A DNA stretch of 64,000 nucleotides from Aquila chrysaetos chrysaetos (Eukaryota; Chordata; Aves; Accipitriformes; Accipitridae), in NCBI RefSeq assembly GCF_900496995.4, contig NC_044011.1, forward strand, positions 10,820,041 to 10,884,040. Reading direction: 5' to 3'. A model generated the notes under the pieces. The model saw nothing but the letters and a program-made list of their open reading frames with translations. It made no database searches and was not told the DNA's origin. Position 1 is the stretch's first letter, and each line of letters opens with the position of its first letter. Shown here one piece after another: positions 54,101 through 60,546 of the stretch. A program made the translations under genes and the position numbers.

Positions 54101-57100
54101 AAAGTACGGTACCTATCTAGGTCAGATGCAGGCCAAAACATTAAACCAAAAATTAGCCAGACAAGAGTGTCTCCTTCACTAAACTGCAACCAAAAGCACC
54201 ACAATATGAAATGGCAAAGCATTAGCAACAGCCAGTCTGGCCCAATTCAAGGGGCGTGGGTTGCTGACATTAGCCAGCATCACATCAAAATGATCATTAT
54301 ATTGCATTGAAGCAAGGCTAAAACAGTGTCCTGCAAAAACCGAGCTGCTGCTTAACACTAAAGATTTTACTTTAAGTTAAACTGAGTTCAGGAGCCTGCT
54401 TAGTAAGTGACAGACGTTTGCCATGCAATGACACCTGCTAGTTTTTTTTTTTTTTTTTTTTCCTCTGAGGAAGGCCAGATTAATAAAGAAACAAGTTACA
54501 GACAACAGCTATAAGCATGCCCAGCCCAACTGATGATGGAAGAGTGCTCATTAGCAAGCAAAGCTCTGTGCCAAGGATTAACACTATACTAACGCCATCC
54601 TATTTTCAGAGGAAAGCTTTGAACTCAGAAAAGGACAACCAAATTCACCAAGACAAGAAAGAACAAACCCCTGGGGAAATTTTATTCAAGTTCTTCTTTG
54701 TTTCCTAAGTTCTAGAAGACTTTTTGAAAAGTATATTTAGGATCTCGCACTCTTCACAAGCTGCACACCAGGAAAATTTCTGTTCTTTTCAGCCCTGAAT
54801 AAAAATGAAAGATAACGCACACAGAAGTTTAGACAAACCATTTAACACAAACTAAAACAGCAAAGTTACCTCTTCTCCCCTCTTTGATGGGCAAACAAAA
54901 GTGATCGTCACTGCTGGGTTATGGCCTAGGCAGAAGTCTGGCTTTTCTTCACCACTATATATTCTCTCATAACTCAATACCAACCTAGAAACAGAAAATG
55001 GCAAACCAAAAATACAATTAAGACACTGTGCACTTTAAAGAGGAAGGATATTCTTGAAGGAACATCCACTTTTTGCTGGATACCCAGGCAGAATATACCA
55101 AAGTAGCCCTGCTCCTGAAAGTGACTTTTATGGAGGTCTTTATTCCTTTAGTCTCACAGTTAGCCAAAATAAAGATTAAAACAGTCCAGCAAAATTACTT
55201 AATACAGCATCCTCTTGCACCCCAGTTAAGACTATGCTGAATGCCTTGTAACCCATATTGCAGCAAGAACTTGGCTGATAGTCACAAGAACACTCTCAGC
55301 TTTGCTCTCAAACTGCTGGAGAGAAGACATGATAAACACTCTCACAACTTCTGGAAGTAATAAGGACTCATGTTTTACCACATGCCTGTATTTTACCACC
55401 TCTGTACATATAATCTCTTTCCATTCTGCCCGCAGAATTAAGTGTAAGATGAACTCAGCAAATTGACAGGAGCAAGGCAACTGGTACAGATCAGATGAGG
55501 CAGGAGTAGGAGAATGAAACGTGGTAACTCTCTGACAGGGAGAGACCAATGGCAAGATGACTTGGATGAGAGAACAAGGAAATCAACACAACTTCCCAAC
55601 TAAGCATTACTGTTCTATGCAGTCTAAGAGGCAGAAGACAACAGCTCGCAGAGGGGTAACAGCCTGGCTTCAGGTTAGCCACCCCTCTAACTGCCTGCTC
55701 AACATCTTAGGGCACAGGTATACAATCATCTTACTCCCTGCTCAGGCCACCCAAGCCTGACTGAGCACATACAATGAATTTTCCTCAAGCAATGAGAAGC
55801 TCTTCAGTCCTAGCAGGAATCAGATAAAGCTTTCTTGCCGAGCACTTCTGTAGACTACTAGTTGCACTTCAATATGAGAACAAGCTTGTGCTTCCTCAGA
55901 TGTAAGCTTCTGCCTTGGTACAGAACACCTCAGCCACTTGCTTCATCCTGGGGGAAAAGCCCTGCAACAAAGGACTAACAACTTCATTTGTAAACTAAAA
56001 GAAAACCCTCAACCTTATCACTGATAGGCCAGAACCTTTGGCCTCTCTGTTATTAACCTGGTTTATTCTGCTCATTTTCTTCAGCTTGCATCTGAGAGAA
56101 AAAGAGCACTGCAGAAGTCAACAGGGTACTATTGACCCTACAGACAAGGTAAGCAGGCTCAGATGACCTGAAGCTCAGAAAGATCAGCAAGTCCCCTAAG
56201 CCACATTGGGTTGTTTGGGTGTTTTTTTGGTGGGTTGGCTCATTTGTTTGGTTTGGGTTTTTGTTTGGTTGGGGTTTTTTGTTTGTTTTTTCTTTCAAGC
56301 TATACTTCCAGCACAAAAGGCAGCAAACAAAACAGAGGCAGCACCAAGGAAACAGTTTCTCCTAGTCCCAGTTCTGCCACCACCAGGAACAATAAGCCTT
56401 GCATTGCTTAGCTATTTCTTCTATTAATAACTCATTAACACAAAAAATACAGAAGGGCAACATCTGGCCCTATTCTCAACTTGTACTCCTGGGCAGTAGT
56501 GAGCCAAATACAGTGCGTAAACCCACAGAGAACCAAGTGCATTTACCCTGTGGGCCCTCAGGCAGTGGGGAGATGGGGTCAAATCTCACTCTTCTGCTTG
56601 TGGGCAGAGAGCACCAATCATCCCTCGCTTCTGAGAGTTCTGCAACTCTGTAAAAAGGAGTGTCTCACAATGAAAAAGAAAATTTGATCTGCTATGGCAG
56701 GATGCCTGAAAACAACTCTGCCCTGCCAGTATTTGAAGAAATTTTTTCTGCCAATGCTTCAAAATTGAAGTGTTATTGATGTTAAGTTCTGGAAGGCTCA
56801 TCCATTACCAAGACTGCTTTTTCCAGCCCCGATGACTGAGAAGTGTTCACAGAAGTATCACCACAAAAATCACATACCTGTCTTTGTCATGAAGTTTCAG
56901 CTGTTCCTGTGGATGGCCGACATCATATGCCTGACCTTCGTGTAACAAGCAAGCAGCACTGCCAGCAGGGCAGTTTCTTGTCTCTCCACTTGAACTTCCT
57001 GTTATAGAATACAGAAAACAGAATATAGGACTCAGTTTCTAAGCCCTGCTCTACCTGAAGTATCTTGCCATTTTATCTGTGGGCTCACTTACTATTGATT

Positions 57101-60100
57101 GCTTTCACCTTTTCTAAAAATAATGTAACCTGTTTTAAAGGTAAAGTGTGGATCTGACAAGACAAAACCCGAAGTACTTGTGATAGTTCATGCTGCCCTG
57201 GTTTTGAACAGCAAATCCATCCTTCCTGCCAAAGTAACTGCAGCTAGTTACCAGTTGCTAGTACAGCTGCTGGATGTGTAGGGCTTTGAGAACTTCTAGA
57301 ACTGTGCCAAGTATTTTTATTTTTTTTTTTTCCACAACACCAAAATGATACCAACTAGTGGGTAACCCCTCCTCACCGGGAAGGTTTTTTTCCCCTCCAT
57401 TGTTTCTTATAAACCATCTTATTCAAAGCTGTCAACAAAAAGTTTCAGACTAGTGGGATTTTTAAAAGAATAGACCTCCCACTAAAACTAGAAGCATTAA
57501 GCCCTTAACAGGGGCACACAATACATATTTAACTGCAGAGTAAAAAACTACAGTGGGAGTATACAGCTAAACCAGCCTTTCAGCAAGTTTCAAATGAGTG
57601 ATTTTGCTGGTTTAATTCCTTACATATATAGCTCCCAACTGACATGAAAGTGCTAGCGATGCACCATTACTTACCCAAGCACCTAAACACTATTTTAGAT
57701 GCATTTCAGGACATTCACTTGGAACTAAGCAACAGCCTGAACTGGAGCCCAAAGTAATAAATTTAGAGCACATGAAGTGCTATGAACCATCTTGGTCCTA
57801 TTTGGCAGCAAACAGAAGCAGCTACAAGACAAGCTGAGCTTTTCCATTCAGTCCAGTTTAAGTCAACTTTTCTAACAGTACTTGCCCATCCAGAAGAGGC
57901 ATATCTCTGAACAGCTCAATAGTTGGAGAGTAAGACTTGACTTCACAGAAAGCAGCCTTCAGATAATCAAAAGTAGCTTAAAACAATAGTGCAAGTCCTA
58001 AAATACTGATCTTTGATCATAGGACAACCTCAACTGAGGCACTGGAAAAGAACCACACTACTAGAAATTTATACACTGACAGGTGACAACAAGCAAGCGT
58101 TCACACCTAAGTCCCTGCAGATGTTTATGAACAAGGAATCATCATCAGAATCATCCACCAGGTAGTGTCCTGAAACTTGGATGAGAGGATTCAAGTCATG
58201 TTTCTTCAAATCTTCATCAAACACATAGCAAGGGACCTAGAACAACAACAAAAAATTACACACAATCCATGCTATACAAGTAGGGAGAAGTTATGAACAG
58301 GCATATGTAAAGCCAAGTTAACATGTGGAAAAGGTTTTTACTTCTTGAAGCTCAAATACTTAAAGCCAGATATGCTGACTAAAATGAGGCATCCAAAGTT
58401 ACTGTTCTGCTCTAGCTTTTAGAAGAGTTTTACTATAAACAACCATTCAGATCACAAAAAAAGTTGAAGAGTTATTTAAAATTCTCAGCTCCACCAACTT
58501 CCAACAGATGCTTTATAAGCCTATGAAAAAGTTAGGTTTATAGAGGTTGCTAAGATTCATTTGGGGTGGGGGCAAGTGGTTAGAGTAAAACAGCCAGATG
58601 TGTGAAGAGCAGCTTCTGCATGGAGAGTACATAGATTACCTCTTTCACAGGTTTAAACAAGTCTTTCTTGCAAGCCACAAAGGTCCTCCATTCAAAATAG
58701 TGCACACACTCTGTTGCTGTTACAAACTCAGGGGTACCCTATTTAAAGGAGAAAAAATAATTCTTTGAAAAACAGACTTCAGTTTTATTTTACATCTGCA
58801 GACAGCAAGAAGTTCATACAAGAGATTAAGAAAAACAGAATACAGCATGTCACAGAACAAGGGCATACAATTTCTTAATATAGCACATGTTAACAACAAG
58901 TTTGTTATTTAACAGCTTTGTTGGTGAACTCGGGAAGATGCAGGGTGCCAAATCCTTCCCAGACTGCATATGCACCAATTCTCAAATTAACGTGTGCCAG
59001 TCCTAACATGCAGTAATCATACTGTAACTTTTAGAAGCACTCACTATGCCAACTGATATCAGCACAAACACCAGTCACATCTAGTTACCAGAAAGGAAAA
59101 CACCAATACAAATGTATATAAATAGGTGAACAGCAAGGCAAAGCATGGTTTACCAGTTCCCTGTCTTTTATCCTACAACAAGACTGATTAGCAATCTCTT
59201 CTGCTACATAAAAAGAACACCTCTGATCTCAGCTACTTATTTTTACAGGTTCACGTTATACACATTTGTATCTATTTCAAGATGGGGGTTCTACTACAGT
59301 TCAGGGCTGGATGTTCAACTGAATGTCTCTACTTAGAGAAAGACAACAATCAGATTTTTCCATTCTCCCTCCATTACCTCAGCTAGAAGCACTTTAGTGT
59401 ACTTAAACTGATTCCCCTCCCCCATTTAACCCTGCCATAAAAAAAAGTGTTGGGAACAAGTTGTTCCAGACGCTATTACAAAATCCTTTTACCAGGTCAC
59501 ATGAAGAATAGGTGGTAGAACTACATTAACTAGAAGAAGTTTGAAGATCATTATGATCTGGTGTTACAGCTGGAGTTGAGCAACAATTTTTAATTTAAAG
59601 ACTCATCTGCTGAAACAGAACAGGAAGCATTTAAATCTCTGCTGCACTGGCACTTTGTTTGAATAGGCTAGATTTCCAAGAGGGAGTGTGCAACAGCATC
59701 ATCAGTGCCAACAGTGGCACTGATAAGTACTTACATATTTGTGTATCAGAGAAACTGATCACAGTCTGTACAAAAGAGCAAGCTGTGGTATCAGTTAAGC
59801 ATGTGGAAGGTGTAACTCCAAAAGCACCTGGAAGTGAACTGCAGACACACATGCCCCTAGGAACTTTTGGAGGATCTCCAGTCACACTTTGAGCAGATTC
59901 TCATGAACAACTACTCCTCCGGAAACCCAGCTGGATGTGTAAGCACTGTTAGTTCAGTGATGTGCAGACAAAACCCAATGCTTACTGTTGTCAGCTATGC
60001 TGACCCATAATAGAGGTCAGTCACTTTGCTTCAATGCTGTTCTATTAAACAGCCATCCTAGGTCCACAGCTTGGGCACAGCCAACATTTAAACAACAGCT

Positions 60101-60546
60101 CTCATTATTACAGCACCCTGTACACTGTTGACTCATTCCTCTTTATTACGCTATTAAAATACTACAGTGCAATCCATGTAAAAACATTAAAGACCCAGAA
60201 GAGCCCACGATCAGAGCTAAGCTGCAGATCTGCAATTATTTTCTACTGGGAACTGAATTTTTAAAGCCACAGTAGATCATGACCCTTCTAAAACATAACT
60301 GGCTCTTCCTTAAGCTATGAAGTTTGGTAATTAGTACATGAGTACAGCAAGTCTCCTTAAAAAGCAAGTTAGAAGTACATGCCATTTCCATTGAAGATAA
60401 GAACACGCGATTTAGACTTACCAGTGTTTTCCCACACAGGAAGTTAATGTTGCTTTGAATTTGGTGCTGACTGCCTTGCTGCAAGCAGTTACGTGTAGTG
60501 TTGAGTTCCAGAAGAGTTTTAGAAACTTTTTGCAAGCCTAAGTCAC
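14756..60546 (-). CDS. IGF2R: Cation-independent mannose-6-phosphate receptor (IGF2R), exons 3-48, 5' end outside window
   Basis: Type I membrane receptor of the trans-Golgi network and endosomes that carries mannose-6-phosphate-tagged lysosomal enzymes. The 46 exons here sum to 7,166 coding bases (2,387 whole codons plus stop). All introns are GT-AG and every phase agrees. The order is: domain 1 (part) to domain 15 of P-type lectin repeats, a fibronectin type II module inside domain 13 (exon 39), a membrane helix (exon 46) and an acidic tail. Gln, Arg, Glu and Tyr of the sugar pocket are present in domains 3, 5 and 9. Domain 11 lacks the mammalian IGF2-contact loops. Exon numbering follows human, because counting back from 48 lands on the homologue of human exon 3. 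Exons 1-2 are not found up to 64000. About 46 kb holds what takes over 100 kb in human. Introns not listed separately hold nothing I recognise. Confidence 0.97.
15171..15200 (-). repeat. 30-base A run (T run in the transcript sense) at the last IGF2R acceptor
   Basis: Thirty A on the plus strand, so T30 in the IGF2R sense. It ends 13 bases before the exon 48 boundary and forms a greatly extended polypyrimidine tract. Confidence 0.9.
15624..15693 (-). CDS. IGF2R: IGF2R exon 47 (juxtamembrane tail)
   Basis: 70 bases. [18 protein letters not shown] then SYKYTK. The Cys pair corresponds to the region palmitoylated in mammals. YTK is completed by Ile from exon 48 to make the endocytic motif YTKI (YXXphi; human YSKV). 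Confidence 0.94.
16317..16481 (-). CDS. IGF2R: IGF2R exon 46 (stalk and membrane helix)
   Basis: 165 bases. A variable stalk, then [14 protein letters not shown] and [10 protein letters not shown] form the membrane segment, followed by the stop-transfer KKER. The stalk differs most from human. Confidence 0.95.
17566..17752 (-). CDS. IGF2R: IGF2R exon 45 (end of domain 15)
   Basis: 187 bases. [27 protein letters not shown] and [16 protein letters not shown] close the ectodomain lectin repeats. Confidence 0.95.
18253..18437 (-). CDS. IGF2R: IGF2R exon 44 (domain 15)
   Basis: 185 bases. [20 protein letters not shown] and [15 protein letters not shown] match human domain 15. Confidence 0.95.
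19792..19861. repeat. T/G-rich low-complexity tract, IGF2R intron 43
   Basis: Mixed TTTGG, GTTGTTG and T15-type runs on the plus strand, ending seven bases from the exon 43 boundary. Confidence 0.7.
19868..20014 (-). CDS. IGF2R: IGF2R exon 43 (end of domain 14, start of domain 15)
   Basis: 147 bases. [20 protein letters not shown], then [20 protein letters not shown]-rich low-complexity tract on the plus strand abuts its donor. Confidence 0.95.
20941..21055 (-). CDS. IGF2R: IGF2R exon 42 (domain 14)
   Basis: 115 bases. [13 protein letters not shown] and [16 protein letters not shown] match human domain 14. Donor gtgagt. Confidence 0.95.
21628..21848 (-). mobile_element. CR1 LINE 3' end, fragment in IGF2R intron 41
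   Basis: The plus strand shows the reverse complement of a bird CR1 3' region: ACAGAATCTCAGACTGG, then GGTTGAGGTTGGAAGG, TGGTCCAACCCCCC and ending near TTTCTTCATGTTCAGATGG. Truncated and diverged. It lies in the same sense as IGF2R. Confidence 0.8.
22086..22222 (-). CDS. IGF2R: IGF2R exon 41 (domain 14)
   Basis: 137 bases. [24 protein letters not shown] and [16 protein letters not shown] match human domain 14. Confidence 0.95.
23221..23455 (-). CDS. IGF2R: IGF2R exon 40 (end of domain 13, start of domain 14)
   Basis: 235 bases. [35 protein letters not shown] and [19 protein letters not shown]. The last is nearly the same as human. Confidence 0.95.
23903..24049 (-). CDS. IGF2R: IGF2R exon 39 (fibronectin type II module)
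   Basis: 147 bases. One complete fibronectin type II module with the four expected Cys: [16 protein letters not shown], then [10 protein letters not shown] and RKWGFCGN. It is inserted in domain 13 as in mammals. In mammals it strengthens IGF2 binding by domain 11, so its retention here needs another reason, such as folding. Confidence 0.97.
24451..24658 (-). CDS. IGF2R: IGF2R exon 38 (domain 13)
   Basis: 208 bases. [33 protein letters not shown] and GDRCPP match human domain 13 up to the fibronectin type II insert. Confidence 0.95.
25186..25347 (-). CDS. IGF2R: IGF2R exon 37 (end of domain 12, start of domain 13)
   Basis: 162 bases. [19 protein letters not shown] then [19 protein letters not shown]. 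On the minus strand a T-rich tract starts about 22 bases past the donor. Confidence 0.95.
26419..26568 (-). CDS. IGF2R: IGF2R exon 36 (domain 12)
   Basis: 150 bases, phase 0. [20 protein letters not shown] and [13 protein letters not shown] match human domain 12, including the NYT sequon. Confidence 0.95.
27490..27702 (-). CDS. IGF2R: IGF2R exon 35 (domain 12)
   Basis: 213 bases, phase 0. [20 protein letters not shown] and [12 protein letters not shown] match human domain 12. Confidence 0.95.
29280..29896 (+). mobile_element. Solo LTR of an avian endogenous retrovirus, IGF2R intron 34
   Basis: A 617-base element from TGTGCTGG to CGCAACA that matches the copy at 35590 at its start (TGGGATAGAGTTAA), in its centre and at its end (CTGGGGTTAAACC). 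ATTAAA (TATTAAACTGTCC) near the 3' end fixes plus orientation. Flanks are CACCC and CCCCC, a 4/5 target duplication. It includes a 36-base G run. No internal viral genes are present. ERVL-like class is inferred. Confidence 0.78.
29461..29496 (+). repeat. 36-base G run inside the LTR
   Basis: An uninterrupted G36 in the middle of the solo LTR. The other LTR copy lacks it. Length is likely polymorphic or approximate in the assembly. Confidence 0.85.
29948..30210 (-). CDS. IGF2R: IGF2R exon 34 (domain 11, CD and FG loops)
   Basis: 263 bases. It opens with the CD loop, [15 protein letters not shown], where human has ACFGQTRISVGK. Human Phe1567 aligns with Ile, and two extra residues disrupt the Thr1570/Ile1572 contact. 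The domain core ([30 protein letters not shown]) is well kept. A solo LTR lies 51 bases past the donor. Confidence 0.95.
31236..31358 (-). CDS. IGF2R: IGF2R exon 33 (domain 11, AB loop)
   Basis: 123 bases. [15 protein letters not shown] leads into the AB loop. Where human has AYSEKG (Tyr1542, Ser1543, Gly1546 touch IGF2), this bird has SDSHNR, so Tyr and Gly are replaced. It ends at NGA before a split codon. Confidence 0.95.
31740..31866 (-). CDS. IGF2R: IGF2R exon 32 (end of domain 10, start of domain 11)
   Basis: 127 bases. [20 protein letters not shown] closes domain 10, and [10 protein letters not shown] opens domain 11. Confidence 0.95.
32525..32715 (-). CDS. IGF2R: IGF2R exon 31 (domain 10)
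   Basis: 191 bases. [30 protein letters not shown] and [10 protein letters not shown] match human domain 10. Confidence 0.94.
33343..33479 (-). CDS. IGF2R: IGF2R exon 30 (domain 10)
   Basis: 137 bases. [12 protein letters not shown] and [10 protein letters not shown] match human domain 10. Confidence 0.94.
34339..34436 (-). CDS. IGF2R: IGF2R exon 29 (end of domain 9)
   Basis: 98 bases. [19 protein letters not shown] carries the Glu and Tyr contacts of domain 9. It then enters domain 10. Confidence 0.95.
35143..35273 (-). CDS. IGF2R: IGF2R exon 28 (domain 9)
   Basis: 131 bases. [18 protein letters not shown] and [12 protein letters not shown], which supplies the essential Arg of domain 9. 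The donor is gttagt. Confidence 0.95.
35590..36184 (+). mobile_element. Solo LTR of an avian endogenous retrovirus, IGF2R intron 27
   Basis: A 595-base element starting TGTCCTGGTTTCAGCTGGG and ending TTAAACCACGACA, flanked on both sides by a perfect five-base duplication, ATCAC (35585-35589 and 36185-36189). ATTAAA (CTATTAAACTG) near the 3' end gives plus orientation. It has no internal genes, so it is a recombined solo LTR. Related to the copy at 29280. Confidence 0.85.
36258..36464 (-). CDS. IGF2R: IGF2R exon 27 (domain 9)
   Basis: 207 bases. [27 protein letters not shown] and SSCQVKK; the Gln of SSCQ is the first contact of the high-affinity domain 9 sugar site. A solo LTR begins 73 bases past the donor. 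Confidence 0.95.
36465..37938 (-). other. IGF2R intron 26
   Basis: About 1.5 kb without recognised repeat, RNA or exon. Confidence 0.6.
37939..38026 (-). CDS. IGF2R: IGF2R exon 26 (end of domain 8)
   Basis: 88 bases. [15 protein letters not shown] closes domain 8. The split Gly codon leads into domain 9. Confidence 0.94.
38389..38567 (-). CDS. IGF2R: IGF2R exon 25 (domain 8)
   Basis: 179 bases. [20 protein letters not shown] continues to YLNGDTC and [10 protein letters not shown]. Donor gtaatt. Confidence 0.95.
39274..39417 (-). CDS. IGF2R: IGF2R exon 24 (domain 8)
   Basis: 144 bases. [19 protein letters not shown] and [17 protein letters not shown] match human domain 8. Confidence 0.95.
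39997..40164 (-). CDS. IGF2R: IGF2R exon 23 (end of domain 7, start of domain 8)
   Basis: 168 bases. [13 protein letters not shown] and [20 protein letters not shown] match human. Donor gtaagt. Confidence 0.95.
40165..41529 (-). other. IGF2R intron 22
   Basis: About 1.4 kb of AT-rich sequence with nothing recognised. Confidence 0.6.
41530..41704 (-). CDS. IGF2R: IGF2R exon 22 (domain 7)
   Basis: 175 bases. [22 protein letters not shown] and [11 protein letters not shown] match human domain 7. Donor gtgagt. Confidence 0.94.
42354..42455 (-). CDS. IGF2R: IGF2R exon 21 (start of domain 7)
   Basis: 102 bases, phase 0. [18 protein letters not shown] and [11 protein letters not shown] match human domain 7. 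Confidence 0.94.
42804..42855. repeat. A/C-rich low-complexity tract, IGF2R intron 20
   Basis: A runs broken by single and paired C (AAACCAAAA, ACAACAAC). Simple sequence only. Confidence 0.7.
43191..43292 (-). CDS. IGF2R: IGF2R exon 20 (end of domain 6)
   Basis: 102 bases. [16 protein letters not shown] closes domain 6. Acceptor tccag before AGTAGC; the alternative two bases on would create a stop. Confidence 0.94.
44320..44499 (-). CDS. IGF2R: IGF2R exon 19 (domain 6)
   Basis: 180 bases, phase 0 at both ends. [21 protein letters not shown] and [11 protein letters not shown] match human domain 6. Confidence 0.95.
45138..45165. repeat. 28-base C run followed by T9, IGF2R intron 18
   Basis: C28 on the plus strand followed by nine T, so the IGF2R transcript would carry A9 then G28. 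Confidence 0.85.
46059..46221 (-). CDS. IGF2R: IGF2R exon 18 (domain 6)
   Basis: 163 bases. [10 protein letters not shown] and [11 protein letters not shown] match human domain 6; [13 protein letters not shown] follows. Confidence 0.95.
46641..46756 (-). CDS. IGF2R: IGF2R exon 17 (end of domain 5, start of domain 6)
   Basis: 116 bases. [13 protein letters not shown] carries the Glu and Tyr of the domain 5 pocket. [17 protein letters not shown] opens domain 6. Donor gtggga, a weaker site. Confidence 0.94.
47341..47518 (-). CDS. IGF2R: IGF2R exon 16 (domain 5)
   Basis: 178 bases. [19 protein letters not shown] is almost identical to human. [11 protein letters not shown] supplies the domain 5 binding Arg. 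Confidence 0.95.
48725..48872 (-). CDS. IGF2R: IGF2R exon 15 (domain 5)
   Basis: 148 bases. [24 protein letters not shown] and AACQVT. The Gln of ACQV is the first contact residue of domain 5, which in mammals binds phosphodiester-capped mannose. Confidence 0.94.
49282..49413 (-). CDS. IGF2R: IGF2R exon 14 (end of domain 4, start of domain 5)
   Basis: 132 bases. [25 protein letters not shown] and CQVSDPQAG match human domains 4 and 5. Acceptor accag, donor gtatgt. Confidence 0.94.
50329..50475 (-). CDS. IGF2R: IGF2R exon 13 (domain 4)
   Basis: 147 bases. [23 protein letters not shown] and [10 protein letters not shown] match human domain 4. Donor gtgaga. Confidence 0.95.
50777..50848. repeat. 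A/C-rich low-complexity tract, IGF2R intron 12
   Basis: A runs alternating with C5 blocks. It starts about ten bases past the exon 12 donor. Confidence 0.7.
50858..50998 (-). CDS. IGF2R: IGF2R exon 12 (domain 4)
   Basis: 141 bases. [21 protein letters not shown] and [10 protein letters not shown] match human domain 4. Donor gtgagt beside an A/C-rich tract. Confidence 0.95.
51312..51476 (-). CDS. IGF2R: IGF2R exon 11 (end of domain 3, start of domain 4)
   Basis: 165 bases. [17 protein letters not shown] supplies the Glu and Tyr of the domain 3 sugar pocket. KHYDLSPL begins domain 4. Donor gtatgg. Confidence 0.95.
51893..51996 (-). CDS. IGF2R: IGF2R exon 10 (domain 3)
   Basis: 104 bases. [16 protein letters not shown] and [11 protein letters not shown]; the Arg of FQRM is the essential sugar-binding Arg of domain 3. 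NETAG carries a glycosylation sequon. Confidence 0.95.
52825..53005 (-). CDS. IGF2R: IGF2R exon 9 (domain 3)
   Basis: 181 bases. [11 protein letters not shown] and SSCQVK; the Gln of SSCQVK is the first of the four mannose-6-phosphate contacts of domain 3. The donor is gtgtgt, weaker than its neighbours. Confidence 0.94.
53160..53322 (-). CDS. IGF2R: IGF2R exon 8 (end of domain 2, start of domain 3)
   Basis: 163 bases. [20 protein letters not shown] closes domain 2, and DISIDLRPL begins domain 3. Acceptor read as atcag before AGTGC, because moving it by two bases would create a stop. Confidence 0.95.
53323..54869 (-). other. IGF2R intron 7
   Basis: About 1.5 kb. Only the T20 run stands out. 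Confidence 0.6.
54442..54461. repeat. 20-base T run, IGF2R intron 7
   Basis: T20 on the plus strand. A similar A19 run lies at 52444-52462 (intron 9) and an A17 run at 38987-39003 (intron 24). Confidence 0.8.
54870..54984 (-). CDS. IGF2R: IGF2R exon 7 (domain 2)
   Basis: 115 bases. [11 protein letters not shown] and [11 protein letters not shown] match the domain 2 core strands. Donor gtaact. Confidence 0.94.
56206..56297. repeat. T/G-rich low-complexity tract, IGF2R intron 6
   Basis: About 90 bases of GGTT, TTTGG and T-run words with no fixed unit. Confidence 0.7.
56878..56998 (-). CDS. IGF2R: IGF2R exon 6 (domain 2)
   Basis: 121 bases. It contains [11 protein letters not shown] and GQAYDVG, matching human CPPGTAACL and AFDVG. 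The last Arg codon is split. Confidence 0.94.
58107..58236 (-). CDS. IGF2R: IGF2R exon 5 (domain 2)
   Basis: 130 bases. It opens domain 2 with [18 protein letters not shown] and includes LFINICRDL. Acceptor ttctag, donor gtgtga. Confidence 0.95.
58640..58738 (-). CDS. IGF2R: IGF2R exon 4 (end of domain 1)
   Basis: 99 bases, phase 0. [17 protein letters not shown] then RTFVACKKD closes domain 1. It is nearly identical to human in this stretch. Confidence 0.96.
58739..60421 (-). other. IGF2R intron 3
   Basis: About 1.7 kb with nothing recognised. Confidence 0.6.
60422..60546 (-). CDS. IGF2R: IGF2R exon 3 (domain 1)
   Basis: 125 bases, entering in phase 1. It contains [10 protein letters not shown] with an N-glycosylation sequon and ends FLCGKTL, aligning with human domain 1. 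Acceptor cctag, donor gtaagt. Confidence 0.93.
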
